29,719 bases of DNA from positions 1 through 29,719 of the forward strand of contig DJEU01000039.1 of the NCBI GenBank assembly GCA_002431395.1, written 5' to 3'. This document shows positions 7,774 through 16,043 of this stretch, piece after piece. The notes below the pieces were generated by a model that saw only the letters and a program-made list of their open reading frames with translations, did not search any database and had not been told where the DNA came from. The translations under genes and the position numbers were made by a program. Numbering within the stretch: position 1 is the first letter of the stretch; each line of letters starts with the position of its first letter. This DNA is from Lachnoclostridium sp. UBA5890. GTDB lineage: Bacteria > Bacillota > Clostridia > Lachnospirales > Lachnospiraceae.

Positions 7774-7802
7774 TATATCTTTAATTCAATAATGGTTATA
7801 AT
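7774..7802 (+). promoter_or_regulatory. Probable promoter of the XRE regulator gene
   Basis: A perfect -10 TATAAT lies at 7797-7802, about 49 bp before the start codon. The -35 is poor: the hexamer at the usual 17-bp spacing reads TATATC. The gene's ribosome binding site AAAGGA follows downstream. Confidence 0.5.
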
Positions 7803-7850
7803 AAAAGATAGGGAACTTAAATGCGCTTTTTATAGAAAGGACTTTCAGTT

Positions 7851-8156
7851 ATGGAAAATCTAAAATTTTTAAGAGAGCGTAAGGGCTGGAGCCAGCAAAA
7901 ATTAGCCGATGAGTTGTTCATCTCTCAACAGAGTGTTTATAAATATGAAAATGGATTGGCTTACCCAAGTTTAGAAACACTACGTCTTATGTCCAAACTT
8001 TTTAATGTTTCTATCGATTATATTGTCGGCAATTATTCTACTTCTCCCACGATCTTATCGGAAGCAGAAAAAAAATTATTGAAAAATTTTAATTTGCTCA
8101 ATTCTAAGCAGCAAAAAATTATAAATGCTTTACTTGAAAGTATGCTTTCCCAATAA
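7851..8156 (+). CDS. XRE-family helix-turn-helix regulator
   Basis: A 101-aa Cro/CI-type DNA-binding protein and the only clear plus-strand gene. The HTH_3 domain fills residues 1-60: LKFLRERKGWSQQKLADELF, then the recognition-helix region SQQSVYKYENG, then PSLETLRLMSKLFNVSIDYIVG. The remaining 40 residues (SEAEKKLLKNFNLLNSKQQKIINALLESM) look helical and may dimerise. The ATG follows AAAGGA by 8 nt. It is divergent from the EPS operon with a shared 178-bp control region, so it probably regulates that operon, itself, or both. A strong bidirectional terminator begins at its stop codon. No effector-binding domain is present. Confidence 0.9.
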   Translation: MENLKFLRERKGWSQQKLADELFISQQSVYKYENGLAYPSLETLRLMSKLFNVSIDYIVGNYSTSPTILSEAEKKLLKNFNLLNSKQQKIINALLESMLSQ

Positions 8157-8190
8157 AAACAGGATCTGCCCAAAAGCAGATCCTGTTTTT
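8155..8190. terminator. Bidirectional intrinsic terminator
   Basis: A perfect stem ACAGGATCTGC / GCAGATCCTGT with the 6-nt loop CCAAAA is flanked by an A-run on the left and a T-run on the right. It therefore ends both the plus-strand XRE gene and the convergent GGGtGRT operon. Confidence 0.92.
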
Positions 8191-8224
8191 ATTTCTAAAT
8201 ATATCAATTTACTTATAACCCAAA

Positions 8225-9235
8225 TTAGAATTTGCCGTTATCAGCAGCTTCCTGAATGGATACAGCTACTGCAACTGTCATACCAACCATAGGGTTGTTT
8301 CCTGCACCGATAAGTCCCATCATTTCTACGTGGGCTGGTACAGAAGAAGATCCTGCGAACTGTGCATCACTGTGCATACGTCCGAGAGTATCTGTCATAC
8401 CATAAGAAGCCGGGCCTGCAGCCATGTTATCCGGATGAAGTGTACGTCCTGTACCACCACCGGATGCTACAGAGAAGTATTTCTTGCCCTGCTCAAGGCA
8501 TTCTTTCTTATAAGTACCTGCTACCGGATGCTGGAAACGTGTAGGGTTTGTAGAGTTACCTGTGATAGATACGTCTACGCCCTCTTTGTGCATGATTGCA
8601 ACACCTTCCTGAACATCGTTTGCACCATAGCAGTTTACTTTAGAACGAAGTCCATCGGAGTAAGAGATTCTTTCGATTTCTTTTACTGTGTTTGTATATG
8701 GATCATACTCTGTCTCAACAAAAGTAAATCCGTTGATACGGGAAATGATCTGTGCAGCATCTTTTCCAAGACCGTTCAAGATAACGCGGAGAGGTTTTTT
8801 ACGAACTTTGTTCGCTTTCTCAGCGATACCGATAGCACCTTCTGCTGCTGCGAATGACTCATGTCCTGCGAGGAAACAGAAGCACTCTGTCTCTTCCTCA
8901 AGAAGCATTTTACCAAGGTTACCATGTCCAAGACCTACTTTACGTGTGTCTGCAACAGAACCCGGGATACAGAAAGCCTGAAGACCTTCTCCGATGGCAG
9001 CGGCAGCGTCTGCTGCTCTTCTACATCCTTTTTTAATTGCAATTGCTGCTCCTACTGTGTAAGCCCAGCAAGCGTTTTCAAAACAAATTGGCTGAATGCC
9101 TTTAATCTGGTCGTATACATTTAAGCCAGCATCTTTTGTGATTTTCTCAGCCTCTTCAATGGAGGAGATACCGTACTCATTCAATACGCTATTGATTTTA
9201 TCAATTCTTCTTTCATATGATTCAAATAAAGCCAT
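8225..9235 (-). CDS. GGGtGRT protein
   Basis: Member of the GGGtGRT family, named for its signature SGGGTGRTLHPDN, seen here at about residues 258-270. The 336-aa protein is soluble, with alanine- and glycine-rich central segments (GEGLQAFCIPGSVADTRKVGLG, LAGHESFAAAEGAIGIAEKANK) and no membrane helix. The biochemical function is not established. In anaerobic bacteria the gene is usually found next to the Fe-S scaffold-like gene that precedes it here, which suggests a role in metal-cluster or cofactor biology (inference). The start is firm: AGGAGG lies 10 nt before the ATG and 20 bp separate it from the upstream gene. Codon use looks like that of a well-expressed gene. Confidence 0.9.
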   Translation of the reverse strand: MALFESYERRIDKINSVLNEYGISSIEEAEKITKDAGLNVYDQIKGIQPICFENACWAYTVGAAIAIKKGCRRAADAAAAIGEGLQAFCIPGSVADTRKVGLGHGNLGKMLLEEETECFCFLAGHESFAAAEGAIGIAEKANKVRKKPLRVILNGLGKDAAQIISRINGFTFVETEYDPYTNTVKEIERISYSDGLRSKVNCYGANDVQEGVAIMHKEGVDVSITGNSTNPTRFQHPVAGTYKKECLEQGKKYFSVASGGGTGRTLHPDNMAAGPASYGMTDTLGRMHSDAQFAGSSSVPAHVEMMGLIGAGNNPMVGMTVAVAVSIQEAADNGKF

Positions 9236-9255
9236 TATTTCGTTACCTCCTTATA

Positions 9256-9963
9256 TTATTTTGCAACTTCTTCATCGGTTCTTGGGTCGATGAGTTTCAC
9301 AGCATCGTCAACACGTCCATACTGACCACATGCTTTTTCGTAAGCTGTATTCGGGTCATCGCCTTTTTTGATGAAGTCAGTCATCTTACCAAGGCTAACG
9401 AATTTATAACCGATAATCAAATCATTTTCATCGAGAGCGATTGCAGTTACATAACCTTCTGCCATCTCAAGATAGCGAGGTCCTTTTTTCAATGTACCAT
9501 ACATGGTACCAACCTGGGAACGAAGTCCTTTTCCAAGATCTTCCAGTCCTGCTCCGATTGCCAGTCCGTCTTCCGAGAAAGCGCTCTGGGAACGTCCGTA
9601 AACGATCTGAAGGAACAGTTCTCTCATTGCTGTATTGATAGCATCACATACAAGGTCAGTATTCAATGCTTCCATTACCGTACGTCCCGGAAGGATTTCA
9701 GCTGCCATAGCTGCAGAATGAGTCATACCGGAACATCCGATCGTCTCGATCAAAGCTTCCTGGATAATACCTTCTTTTACATTCAAGGTAAGTTTACAAG
9801 CTCCCTGCTGTGGAGCACACCAGCCTACACCATGTGTAAAACCGGAAATATCTTTTACTTCTTTTGCTTTTACCCATTTTGCTTCTTCTGGAATTGGGGC
9901 ACAACCGTGATTAACACCCTGAGCAACCGGGCACATGTTTTCTACTTCTTGTGAATAAATCAT
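9256..9963 (-). CDS. IscU/NifU-like iron-sulfur cluster scaffold protein
   Basis: Predicted cytosolic scaffold related to the N-terminal domain of NifU/IscU. The central segment IETIGCSGMTHSAAMAAEILPGRT (about residues 72-95) corresponds to the conserved IscU cysteine loop and following helix. Further cysteines lie at CPVAQG, GCAPIP, GWCAPQQGAC and DLVCDA, enough for cluster ligation. At 235 aa it is longer than IscU (about 130 aa), with an extra C-terminal part (YLEMAEGYVTAIALDENDLI and DPNTAYEKACGQYG). It is co-transcribed with the GGGtGRT gene from a good promoter. No cysteine desulfurase gene is nearby, so this is probably not the general housekeeping system. The ATG at 9963 has AAGGAG 11 nt upstream. 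Confidence 0.82.
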   Translation of the reverse strand: MIYSQEVENMCPVAQGVNHGCAPIPEEAKWVKAKEVKDISGFTHGVGWCAPQQGACKLTLNVKEGIIQEALIETIGCSGMTHSAAMAAEILPGRTVMEALNTDLVCDAINTAMRELFLQIVYGRSQSAFSEDGLAIGAGLEDLGKGLRSQVGTMYGTLKKGPRYLEMAEGYVTAIALDENDLIIGYKFVSLGKMTDFIKKGDDPNTAYEKACGQYGRVDDAVKLIDPRTDEEVAK

Positions 9964-10005
9964 GTCGATAGAATCTCCTTTCTTTTTGCGTCACATTCTT
10001 ACAAA

Positions 10006-10034
10006 AGTGTACAATATTTTTCAATAAATGTCAA
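10006..10034 (-). promoter_or_regulatory. Sigma-A type promoter of the Fe-S scaffold/GGGtGRT operon
   Basis: The minus strand has a perfect -35 TTGACA (10029-10034), a 17-bp spacer and -10 TACACT (10006-10011). It gives a leader of roughly 35 nt with AAGGAG before the scaffold gene. Confidence 0.78.
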
Positions 10035-10066
10035 CCTCCCCGAGGATTCGTTGGCACAAAAATTTT

Positions 10067-10738
10067 TTATTCGTGTTTTTTTATCACTTCATTCTGATTT
10101 TTATAAATGCTTCTGCCCGGAACATAACCGCGGACAGAGGACAATGGGTATACATTGGAGTGGCTTCCGATGACCGTTCCCGGATTCAGAATGCTGCCGC
10201 ATCCCACTTCCACAAAACTTCCCAGAATGGCACCCACTTTTTTGCGTCCGGTCGGAATTTTCTTGTCTCCTACGCGGATTTCAACCAATGTTTTGTCGGA
10301 TTTTACATTGGAAGTGATCGAACCGGCTCCCATATGCGATTTATACCCCAGAATGGAGTCTCCTACATAATTGTAATGAGGCACCTGAACCCCGTCAAAA
10401 AGAATCACATTTTTAAGTTCAGTCGAATTACCGACGACAGCGCCTTTTCCCACGATCGCATTGCCACGGATAAACGCACAATGACGGATTTCTGCTTCCT
10501 CATCAATGATAAGAGGTCCATTCAGGCAGGCGGTCGGCGCAACCGTCGCATTTTTTGCCACCCAGATATCTCCTTCGCGCTTTTCAAAGCGATCTGCCGG
10601 CAGAGCTGCTCCAATCTTTTTTATGATATCTCCGATGTCCGCAAGCACTTCATACGGATATTCATATGCTGCAATTTCCTCCCATGCAAGGGAAAGATGA
10701 TCTTCGAATAATTGTTTGATTGTAATTTCCTGAGCCAT
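10067..10738 (-). CDS. Left-handed beta-helix (GlmU C-terminal-like) acyltransferase/nucleotidyltransferase-like protein
   Basis: A 223-aa protein resembling the C-terminal acetyltransferase half of GlmU-type sugar nucleotidyltransferases. After a helical N-terminal segment (residues 1-50), hexapeptide-type repeats build a left-handed beta helix: WVAKNATVAPTACLNGPLII, AEIRHCAFIRGNAIVGKGAV, VGNSTELKNVILFDGVQVP, GSILNPGTVIGSHSNVYPLS. The nucleotidyltransferase domain with its GGXGTR signature is absent, so it is a stand-alone helix. It may be a sugar O- or N-acetyltransferase or a non-catalytic relative. The start at 10738 was taken because GGAG lies 9 nt upstream and only one base separates it from the topB stop; an upstream in-frame ATG lies inside topB. 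Confidence 0.75.
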   Translation of the reverse strand: MAQEITIKQLFEDHLSLAWEEIAAYEYPYEVLADIGDIIKKIGAALPADRFEKREGDIWVAKNATVAPTACLNGPLIIDEEAEIRHCAFIRGNAIVGKGAVVGNSTELKNVILFDGVQVPHYNYVGDSILGYKSHMGAGSITSNVKSDKTLVEIRVGDKKIPTGRKKVGAILGSFVEVGCGSILNPGTVIGSHSNVYPLSSVRGYVPGRSIYKNQNEVIKKHE

Positions 10739-10739
10739 T

Positions 10740-12800
10740 TTACTTTTCTCCTTTTTTCTTATTCTTATAGTATACGGCTGCGACCTGATAATAGGAACGA
10801 AGCTGCGCAATATTGTTGGTCTGCTTTACCTTTCCGACCTGGGTTTTTACAAAACCAGTCAGTTTGTCCATATATTCATTTTCACTGATGCCGCCATCCG
10901 ACACGCCGGTGAGACCTTTTTCCCAGCTCGCCGTAAGTTTGGGACTCAACATCGCAGGGATAGAATACCGCACGATACCGCAAACCAGCTCTCCTTTCAG
11001 CGTCGGCGTAATGATCTGCGTCTTTTTATTTAGATCAAGATAGGAAATATTTACCAGCTTCTTCAAAATTTCCGCTCGCGTCGCACTCGTACCGATCCCG
11101 CTTCCTTTGATCATGGCGCGCAGTTCCTCATCTTCAATCAGCTGACCGGCATTTTCCATTGCAAGGATCATGGAACCGGAGTTATAACGTTTTGGCGGAG
11201 ATGTCTCGCCCTCTTTGATCTTCATGTCATGCAGAGACAGCTTCATTCCCTTTTTCAGGGAGGGGAGGATCTTCTCCAATGCCGCACTGTCCGTCTCCTC
11301 TTCGTTTTCTGGATTATCTTCCTTTTTCTTTTTTGCAAACGAATACTGTGACACCGGCAGAAATCCTTCTTCCACCAAAACCTTTGCGGTTGTTACAAAA
11401 TTTTCCATATATGCAGTTTCTTCTGACGGATTTTCCATTGTCAAAGAAACATTCATTTTCTGATATACCGCCGGTGGATAGAAAATGCACAAAAATCGCC
11501 GTACGATGACCTCATACATTTTGGCACTGAGCGGTTTTAGCGATGCCAGTGCCCCCAATCCCTGTCCGGTCGGGATAATGGCATAATGGTCGGTAATCTT
11601 TTTATCGTCCACATACCTTGTCTTTTCCAGCCCAAGAAAGCTCTTTCGCTCTGCGATATCTCTCAGATACGGAAGTGCCATCTCATATCCCTGCAGCCCT
11701 TTGAGATTCTTCGTAATCTCTTTTGCGACAGCACTGCTCAGCACGCGGGCATCGGTTCTCGGATACGTCACAAGCTTTTTTTCATATAATTCCTGAACGA
11801 TCTGCAACGTCTCGTCCGGACTGATCTTAAACAATTTCGAAGATAAATTCTGCAGCTCTGCCAGATTGAAAAGCAATGGCGGATTTTTCTTTTCCTTCTT
11901 CTTTTCCACTTTTTCGACGATTGCCTGCTTTTCTCCCGCCATAAGCGTATCAATCAATTCTTTAGCAAAACTCTCCTCAGTAAATCCGTTTTCCTTATAG
12001 AGTTTTGGTGATTGGAAATATTTGGATTTTCCATTTACACGCCATTCGCTTTCAAAAAAGGCAGCCTCTTCTTCGTCTGTCTGTTCTCTTCCAAAAGAGC
12101 CGATCACACGATAAAACGGAGTTTTCACAAACTTGCGAATTTCCCATTCGCGGCTTACTACCATGCCAAGCACGCAGGTCATCACACGGCCGACAGACAC
12201 CGATGTCCATTTTTTTCCGGACACATTATCATTAAGCCAGCCACCGTATTTAAGCGAGAGCGCTCTTGAAAAATTAATTCCCATGAGATAATCTTCTTTG
12301 GCTCGCAGATACGCAGAAGCGCTCAGATTATCATATGCGGATAATGGCTTTGCCTCGCGGATTCCACGCAGTATCTCATCCTCAGTCTGCGAATCGATCC
12401 ATACACGAAACTTTGCCTTGGTATCCGGCACCGCGGCCATCTGATCCACCAAACGGTAAATGTATTCTCCTTCGCGTCCGGAGTCGGTGCAGACATAGAT
12501 TGCCTCCACATCATCTCGGTTCAGGAGCTTTTTTACCGTTTCAAACTGTTTTTTTACATTTCCAATCACTTCGTATTTATATGTTTCGGGAATAAACGGC
12601 AACGTCTCAAATGCCCATTTTGCGTAGGCAGGATCGTAACTTTCCGGATAACTCATCGTCACAAGATGACCGACACACCATGTCACAACATGATCGGACG
12701 ATTCGATAAAGCCGTCTCCCCGCCGTCCATTTACTTTAAGCACCCGGGCAAATTCCTGTGCCACACTTGGTTTTTCTGCTATAAATAACTTTTTTCCCAT
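10740..12800 (-). CDS. topB: DNA topoisomerase III
   Basis: Type IA topoisomerase that cuts and rejoins one DNA strand and helps decatenate replication or recombination intermediates. The TOPRIM domain is at residues 1-140 (KKLFIAEKPSVAQEFARVL, then TDSGREGEYIYRLV at about 105-118). The active-site tyrosine is Y346 in KKLVTYPRTDARVLSS, followed by typical type IA segments GSGIGTSATRAEILKKL and YLDLNKKTQIITPT. At 686 aa it matches Firmicutes topoisomerase III. No CXXC zinc-finger cluster is present at the C-terminus. The ATG lies three bases after the transglutaminase gene stop, with a weak AGG site inside that stop region, so it is probably translationally coupled. Confidence 0.95.
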   Translation of the reverse strand: MGKKLFIAEKPSVAQEFARVLKVNGRRGDGFIESSDHVVTWCVGHLVTMSYPESYDPAYAKWAFETLPFIPETYKYEVIGNVKKQFETVKKLLNRDDVEAIYVCTDSGREGEYIYRLVDQMAAVPDTKAKFRVWIDSQTEDEILRGIREAKPLSAYDNLSASAYLRAKEDYLMGINFSRALSLKYGGWLNDNVSGKKWTSVSVGRVMTCVLGMVVSREWEIRKFVKTPFYRVIGSFGREQTDEEEAAFFESEWRVNGKSKYFQSPKLYKENGFTEESFAKELIDTLMAGEKQAIVEKVEKKKEKKNPPLLFNLAELQNLSSKLFKISPDETLQIVQELYEKKLVTYPRTDARVLSSAVAKEITKNLKGLQGYEMALPYLRDIAERKSFLGLEKTRYVDDKKITDHYAIIPTGQGLGALASLKPLSAKMYEVIVRRFLCIFYPPAVYQKMNVSLTMENPSEETAYMENFVTTAKVLVEEGFLPVSQYSFAKKKKEDNPENEEETDSAALEKILPSLKKGMKLSLHDMKIKEGETSPPKRYNSGSMILAMENAGQLIEDEELRAMIKGSGIGTSATRAEILKKLVNISYLDLNKKTQIITPTLKGELVCGIVRYSIPAMLSPKLTASWEKGLTGVSDGGISENEYMDKLTGFVKTQVGKVKQTNNIAQLRSYYQVAAVYYKNKKKGEK

Positions 12801-12803
12801 GTT

Positions 12804-14948
12804 TTACCTAACTTTCTTCTTTTTATTCATCATCTTATCTACTATACAACATTTCCGTATTTTTTTCCACCCTTTCTGATCTTCGTTTTCAGAAATTGCA
12901 AAAAATACAAAACGCAGATATGCTTCACACCGCGCAAAATCCTGCTCTGTCATGCTCTCCTTGCCATAGCGGGCAGTAAAGCAGCAATGCACATAAAATT
13001 GCGTATTTTCCTGAAATTCCGTTATTTTTTCCGATGGAATATATCGCTGCAGTCCCGTTTTAAACTCTTCGATCATCTTCTCATAACTGTGATAGGCACA
13101 AGGAATCTCCAGTTTTTTCATACATTCCTCCCATTCGGAATGCAACCACAAAAATTTATCCTTCCATTCCTTTTGTTTCCTAAAATTGACAATTTTACGT
13201 CGATATTCTCTCTTTCGCCTTATCTCTCTGAAAATCAGAATTGCCGCCAGCAGGAACAAAAGCAGCGAGATTCCCAGAACAATTCGTTTCTGAAACCGAC
13301 TGCGTGCCGGCTGATCCGTACTTTTCTTTTGCTTCGGACCGTCTGTCTCTGTCACCTGCGGGGTCTCTTCTTCCACTTCTTCAAAAATTCTTACCTCCGG
13401 CTCCGGGGTATGTGTCACAACCGGGAGCGGTGTAGGTGTCGCCAAAGGATTGTCTTCCAGCGGGCCCATTTCACCGGGCTGTGCGATCACACCGTTTGTC
13501 GCATCAAATGGATACCAGCCGGCATCCGGAATATAAATTTCCACCCAGGCATGAGCATTACGGTCGTACACGGGCGTCCACTCAGTCGGTTTGACATAAT
13601 CTCCGCGGATCATATACCCCTGTGCCAATCGTGCCGGAACCCCAAGCGAGCGAAACATCATGATTGCCGCCGTGGCATAATGAGTACAATACCCGGTTTT
13701 TGTATCAAAAAGAAAGGTCTCTAGTTCCGAACTTTCCCCGCTTTTTCCAGGATGCAGGGTGTAATGAAAGTCCTTTTGCAGGACCGTATGAATTTTTTCT
13801 GCCGCCTTTCCGATCGTACTCTGTACACCTGGATCCAAGTTCATAGAATCCATTAAATTGTCTTTCAGCCGGGGATCCACCGTCAGATAAAGCTGCGGGA
13901 TTTTCTTTTTTTCTTCCTCACTGTATGAAATCTTCTTTTTCCCATACTGTTTTGGCATCTCCTGATCCATCACATACCCATAATAGATATCCTGATCCGC
14001 CGCCTGCTGGATTTCCAAAATCCCCTGCTGAACCATCGCAAGCCCCATCGGATCCCCCAGTTTCTGTTTCTCTCCATTCCACTGGTCATCCACATAATAA
14101 TCTCCGACAAATCCGCGGAGATATACAATACTGTGACGCAGATCCGTGCGGGTATAAATATTCAGCGCATTCAATCCCTCGTATTCGATGGAACCATCCC
14201 TATCATATTTTCCAAAGTCAATTTCCTGTATTTTTTGTTCTTCCTCCTGTTGATTGGAAGTCAGATGAAATGTCGCATGCATTTGTTCACGATATTCCCG
14301 GACATAAGGTCTGACTGCATCCCATGCTTTTCCAAATATTGCCACTATTAGGAGAACTCCGGTAAGTCCCCCTGCCAAAACAAATTTAGAAAGAGTTCCC
14401 CGCTTTCCTACGCATAAAAGCAGAAGAAATGACACCCCATATCCCACGATACTCCATTCGTCCGAAACACCATCTAACGCAAGCGGAATACAAAACAGAC
14501 AAAGCGATGGCAGTGCCGGAATCCACATTTTTTCTTCCTTTTCATAAAACCACAAAGAAAGCACCGTAATGACACCGGTAATCGCAAATAAAGCCAGCGC
14601 CGCATATTCCTCCTGCTCATCGGGAACCACGATCAGTCCGAGAGAATAACAATTATTTGCCAGTTTCAACATATGATTTCCGATACTTTGAAATCCGGAT
14701 ATAATAAATTTTAAAAACAAAAGAAAAAAAGAAGACCATGCGCCCATTGATATCAAAAAGCTGTATTTTTGGCGTTTTTTGTTATTTTCAGCTTTGACAA
14801 AACGATACACTATATAATATAACAAAATATGAAAAACAATGGGTACCACAAAAAGGAAACTACGAGTATAATAATTTAACCCGCTGGAAAGACTTACCAT
14901 GCCGCATAAGATCATCCCCGCCAGCGGAAGTATTCCTATTTTTTTCAC
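12804..14948 (-). CDS. Membrane-bound transglutaminase-like protein (TgpA-type)
   Basis: A 714-aa membrane protein with a cluster of about five or six N-terminal helices (residues 4-210) and an extracytoplasmic transglutaminase-like domain. Its catalytic triad is visible as C421 (TKTGYCTHYA), H466 (NAHAWVEIY) and D482 (YPFDATNG), numbered from the chosen start. A proline/threonine-rich linker (TPTPLPVVTHTPEPEV) leads to a further helix at about 555-573 and a cytosolic C-terminal tail. The start was set at the GTG at 14948: AAGGGGGG lies 8 nt before it, whereas the in-frame TTG at 14978 lies inside the DUF58 gene. MoxR, DUF58 and transglutaminase genes are a widespread conserved trio. They are thought to act on cell-surface proteins or envelope stress, but the substrate is unknown. 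Confidence 0.88.
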   Translation of the reverse strand: MKKIGILPLAGMILCGMVSLSSGLNYYTRSFLFVVPIVFHILLYYIVYRFVKAENNKKRQKYSFLISMGAWSSFFLLFLKFIISGFQSIGNHMLKLANNCYSLGLIVVPDEQEEYAALALFAITGVITVLSLWFYEKEEKMWIPALPSLCLFCIPLALDGVSDEWSIVGYGVSFLLLLCVGKRGTLSKFVLAGGLTGVLLIVAIFGKAWDAVRPYVREYREQMHATFHLTSNQQEEEQKIQEIDFGKYDRDGSIEYEGLNALNIYTRTDLRHSIVYLRGFVGDYYVDDQWNGEKQKLGDPMGLAMVQQGILEIQQAADQDIYYGYVMDQEMPKQYGKKKISYSEEEKKKIPQLYLTVDPRLKDNLMDSMNLDPGVQSTIGKAAEKIHTVLQKDFHYTLHPGKSGESSELETFLFDTKTGYCTHYATAAIMMFRSLGVPARLAQGYMIRGDYVKPTEWTPVYDRNAHAWVEIYIPDAGWYPFDATNGVIAQPGEMGPLEDNPLATPTPLPVVTHTPEPEVRIFEEVEEETPQVTETDGPKQKKSTDQPARSRFQKRIVLGISLLLFLLAAILIFREIRRKREYRRKIVNFRKQKEWKDKFLWLHSEWEECMKKLEIPCAYHSYEKMIEEFKTGLQRYIPSEKITEFQENTQFYVHCCFTARYGKESMTEQDFARCEAYLRFVFFAISENEDQKGWKKIRKCCIVDKMMNKKKKVR

Positions 14949-14962
14949 AACACAGTCCCCCC

Positions 14963-16030
14963 TTACAATTCCATCCAAATCACTTTTTCTGCACGCAGTT
15001 TTTCCGCTGCTTCTTCTGCATTCGTTTGTTTCTTCCGGTCACTGATAAAATATGCCTGCAAAAAATAGGTATCCTCAAACCGCCGCGTATACAGATTCTC
15101 CAGCTTTATGCTGTGTTCTCCGATGGAACCGGCAATCCGATAGAGCGTCGCATAAATATCTGATTCCCCTTTCAATTCTTTTCGCTCTAATCGATCTAAT
15201 TTTCTATTTTCCCATATCACATACCAATTTCTTCCCTGCTCTTTCATCGCGATACAAAGAGCATAAACAAGTTCCAAGACCCGTTCTGTCTTTTTCTCAT
15301 CAATCTGCTCCAGATCAACAAAGATTCCCACATCACAGGCCACAGGAAAACCATATTGTGGCACCATAAGTTCTCCCGTCTTAATCGTTGCACGCCAATT
15401 AATTCGGTTTCTCTTATCCCCCGGGCGATATTCACGAAATCCAAGTATTTCACTTGGATCATTGCCTTCTTTTCCCTGGATAAAGGTGTCGCCGTCTCCC
15501 TCACGCTGTGCGGGCAGCGGCTCGATCTGCACCAGTTCTTCCCGGTATTTTGGCATAATAAAAAAAGAATCTGACAAATCTTTTACAAGATTTTTATAAA
15601 ACAACGAAAAACCACTATAAATTGTGATTCTTTCAATGCAAATGGTATACATTCCGGCATATTTTGTCTGATATGTCATCTCATAGTTTTTATCATTTTC
15701 CAAAAAAACAATCTGTTTTTTCCTATCACATATTTTTCCTTGTGAAGTACAGATCTTATAACGTATGGATAAGCGATTTCCCTGGATAAGCAAACTTCCA
15801 TCCGGGAAATCTAACAGCCAGCATCTTGTATTTCCCTTTTGACAATGTGGCCCGTCAAGGCACATTTTAAATGCTATCCGGGAACCCAAAATGACCGTAA
15901 GAGTTGCATAAATTAATGGAAGCAAGACGGTGAGCAGACATAGTAAAAAACCGCTTTGTTTTCCATATAATATTGTAAATACAAAAACTACTCCTACTGT
16001 CAAGATATAAAGAATCCAACTTCGAATCAT
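14963..16030 (-). CDS. DUF58 domain protein
   Basis: Partner of MoxR ATPases. Two adjacent membrane helices lie at the N-terminus (ILYILTVGVVFVFTILYG and FLLCLLTVLLPLIYATLTVI, residues 6-48), then a beta-rich domain. The diagnostic DUF58 motif REYRPGDKRNRINWRATIK lies near residues 195-215, leading into a von Willebrand A-like fold (VACDVGIFVDLEQID). The 355-aa length is normal. The start ATG is preceded by AAGGTGG. It lies 13 bp after moxR and ends 14 bp before the GTG of the transglutaminase gene, so the three are likely co-translated. The role is inferred from family context: a cytosolic adaptor domain linking the AAA+ ATPase to membrane substrates. Confidence 0.9.
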   Translation of the reverse strand: MIRSWILYILTVGVVFVFTILYGKQSGFLLCLLTVLLPLIYATLTVILGSRIAFKMCLDGPHCQKGNTRCWLLDFPDGSLLIQGNRLSIRYKICTSQGKICDRKKQIVFLENDKNYEMTYQTKYAGMYTICIERITIYSGFSLFYKNLVKDLSDSFFIMPKYREELVQIEPLPAQREGDGDTFIQGKEGNDPSEILGFREYRPGDKRNRINWRATIKTGELMVPQYGFPVACDVGIFVDLEQIDEKKTERVLELVYALCIAMKEQGRNWYVIWENRKLDRLERKELKGESDIYATLYRIAGSIGEHSIKLENLYTRRFEDTYFLQAYFISDRKKQTNAEEAAEKLRAEKVIWMEL

Positions 16031-16043
16031 ATAACTACCACCT

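Noticed and set aside
9217..9954. Plus-strand frame of 245 codons
   Set aside because: Antisense to the Fe-S scaffold gene; Cys/Phe/Ser-rich translation typical of a shadow frame.
10041..10058. CCTC / GAGG hairpin as a terminator after the beta-helix protein gene
   Set aside because: Short, bulged and without a U-tail; no convincing terminator was found for that gene run.
12987..13724. Plus-strand frame of 245 codons
   Set aside because: Antisense to the transglutaminase gene with its intact catalytic triad.
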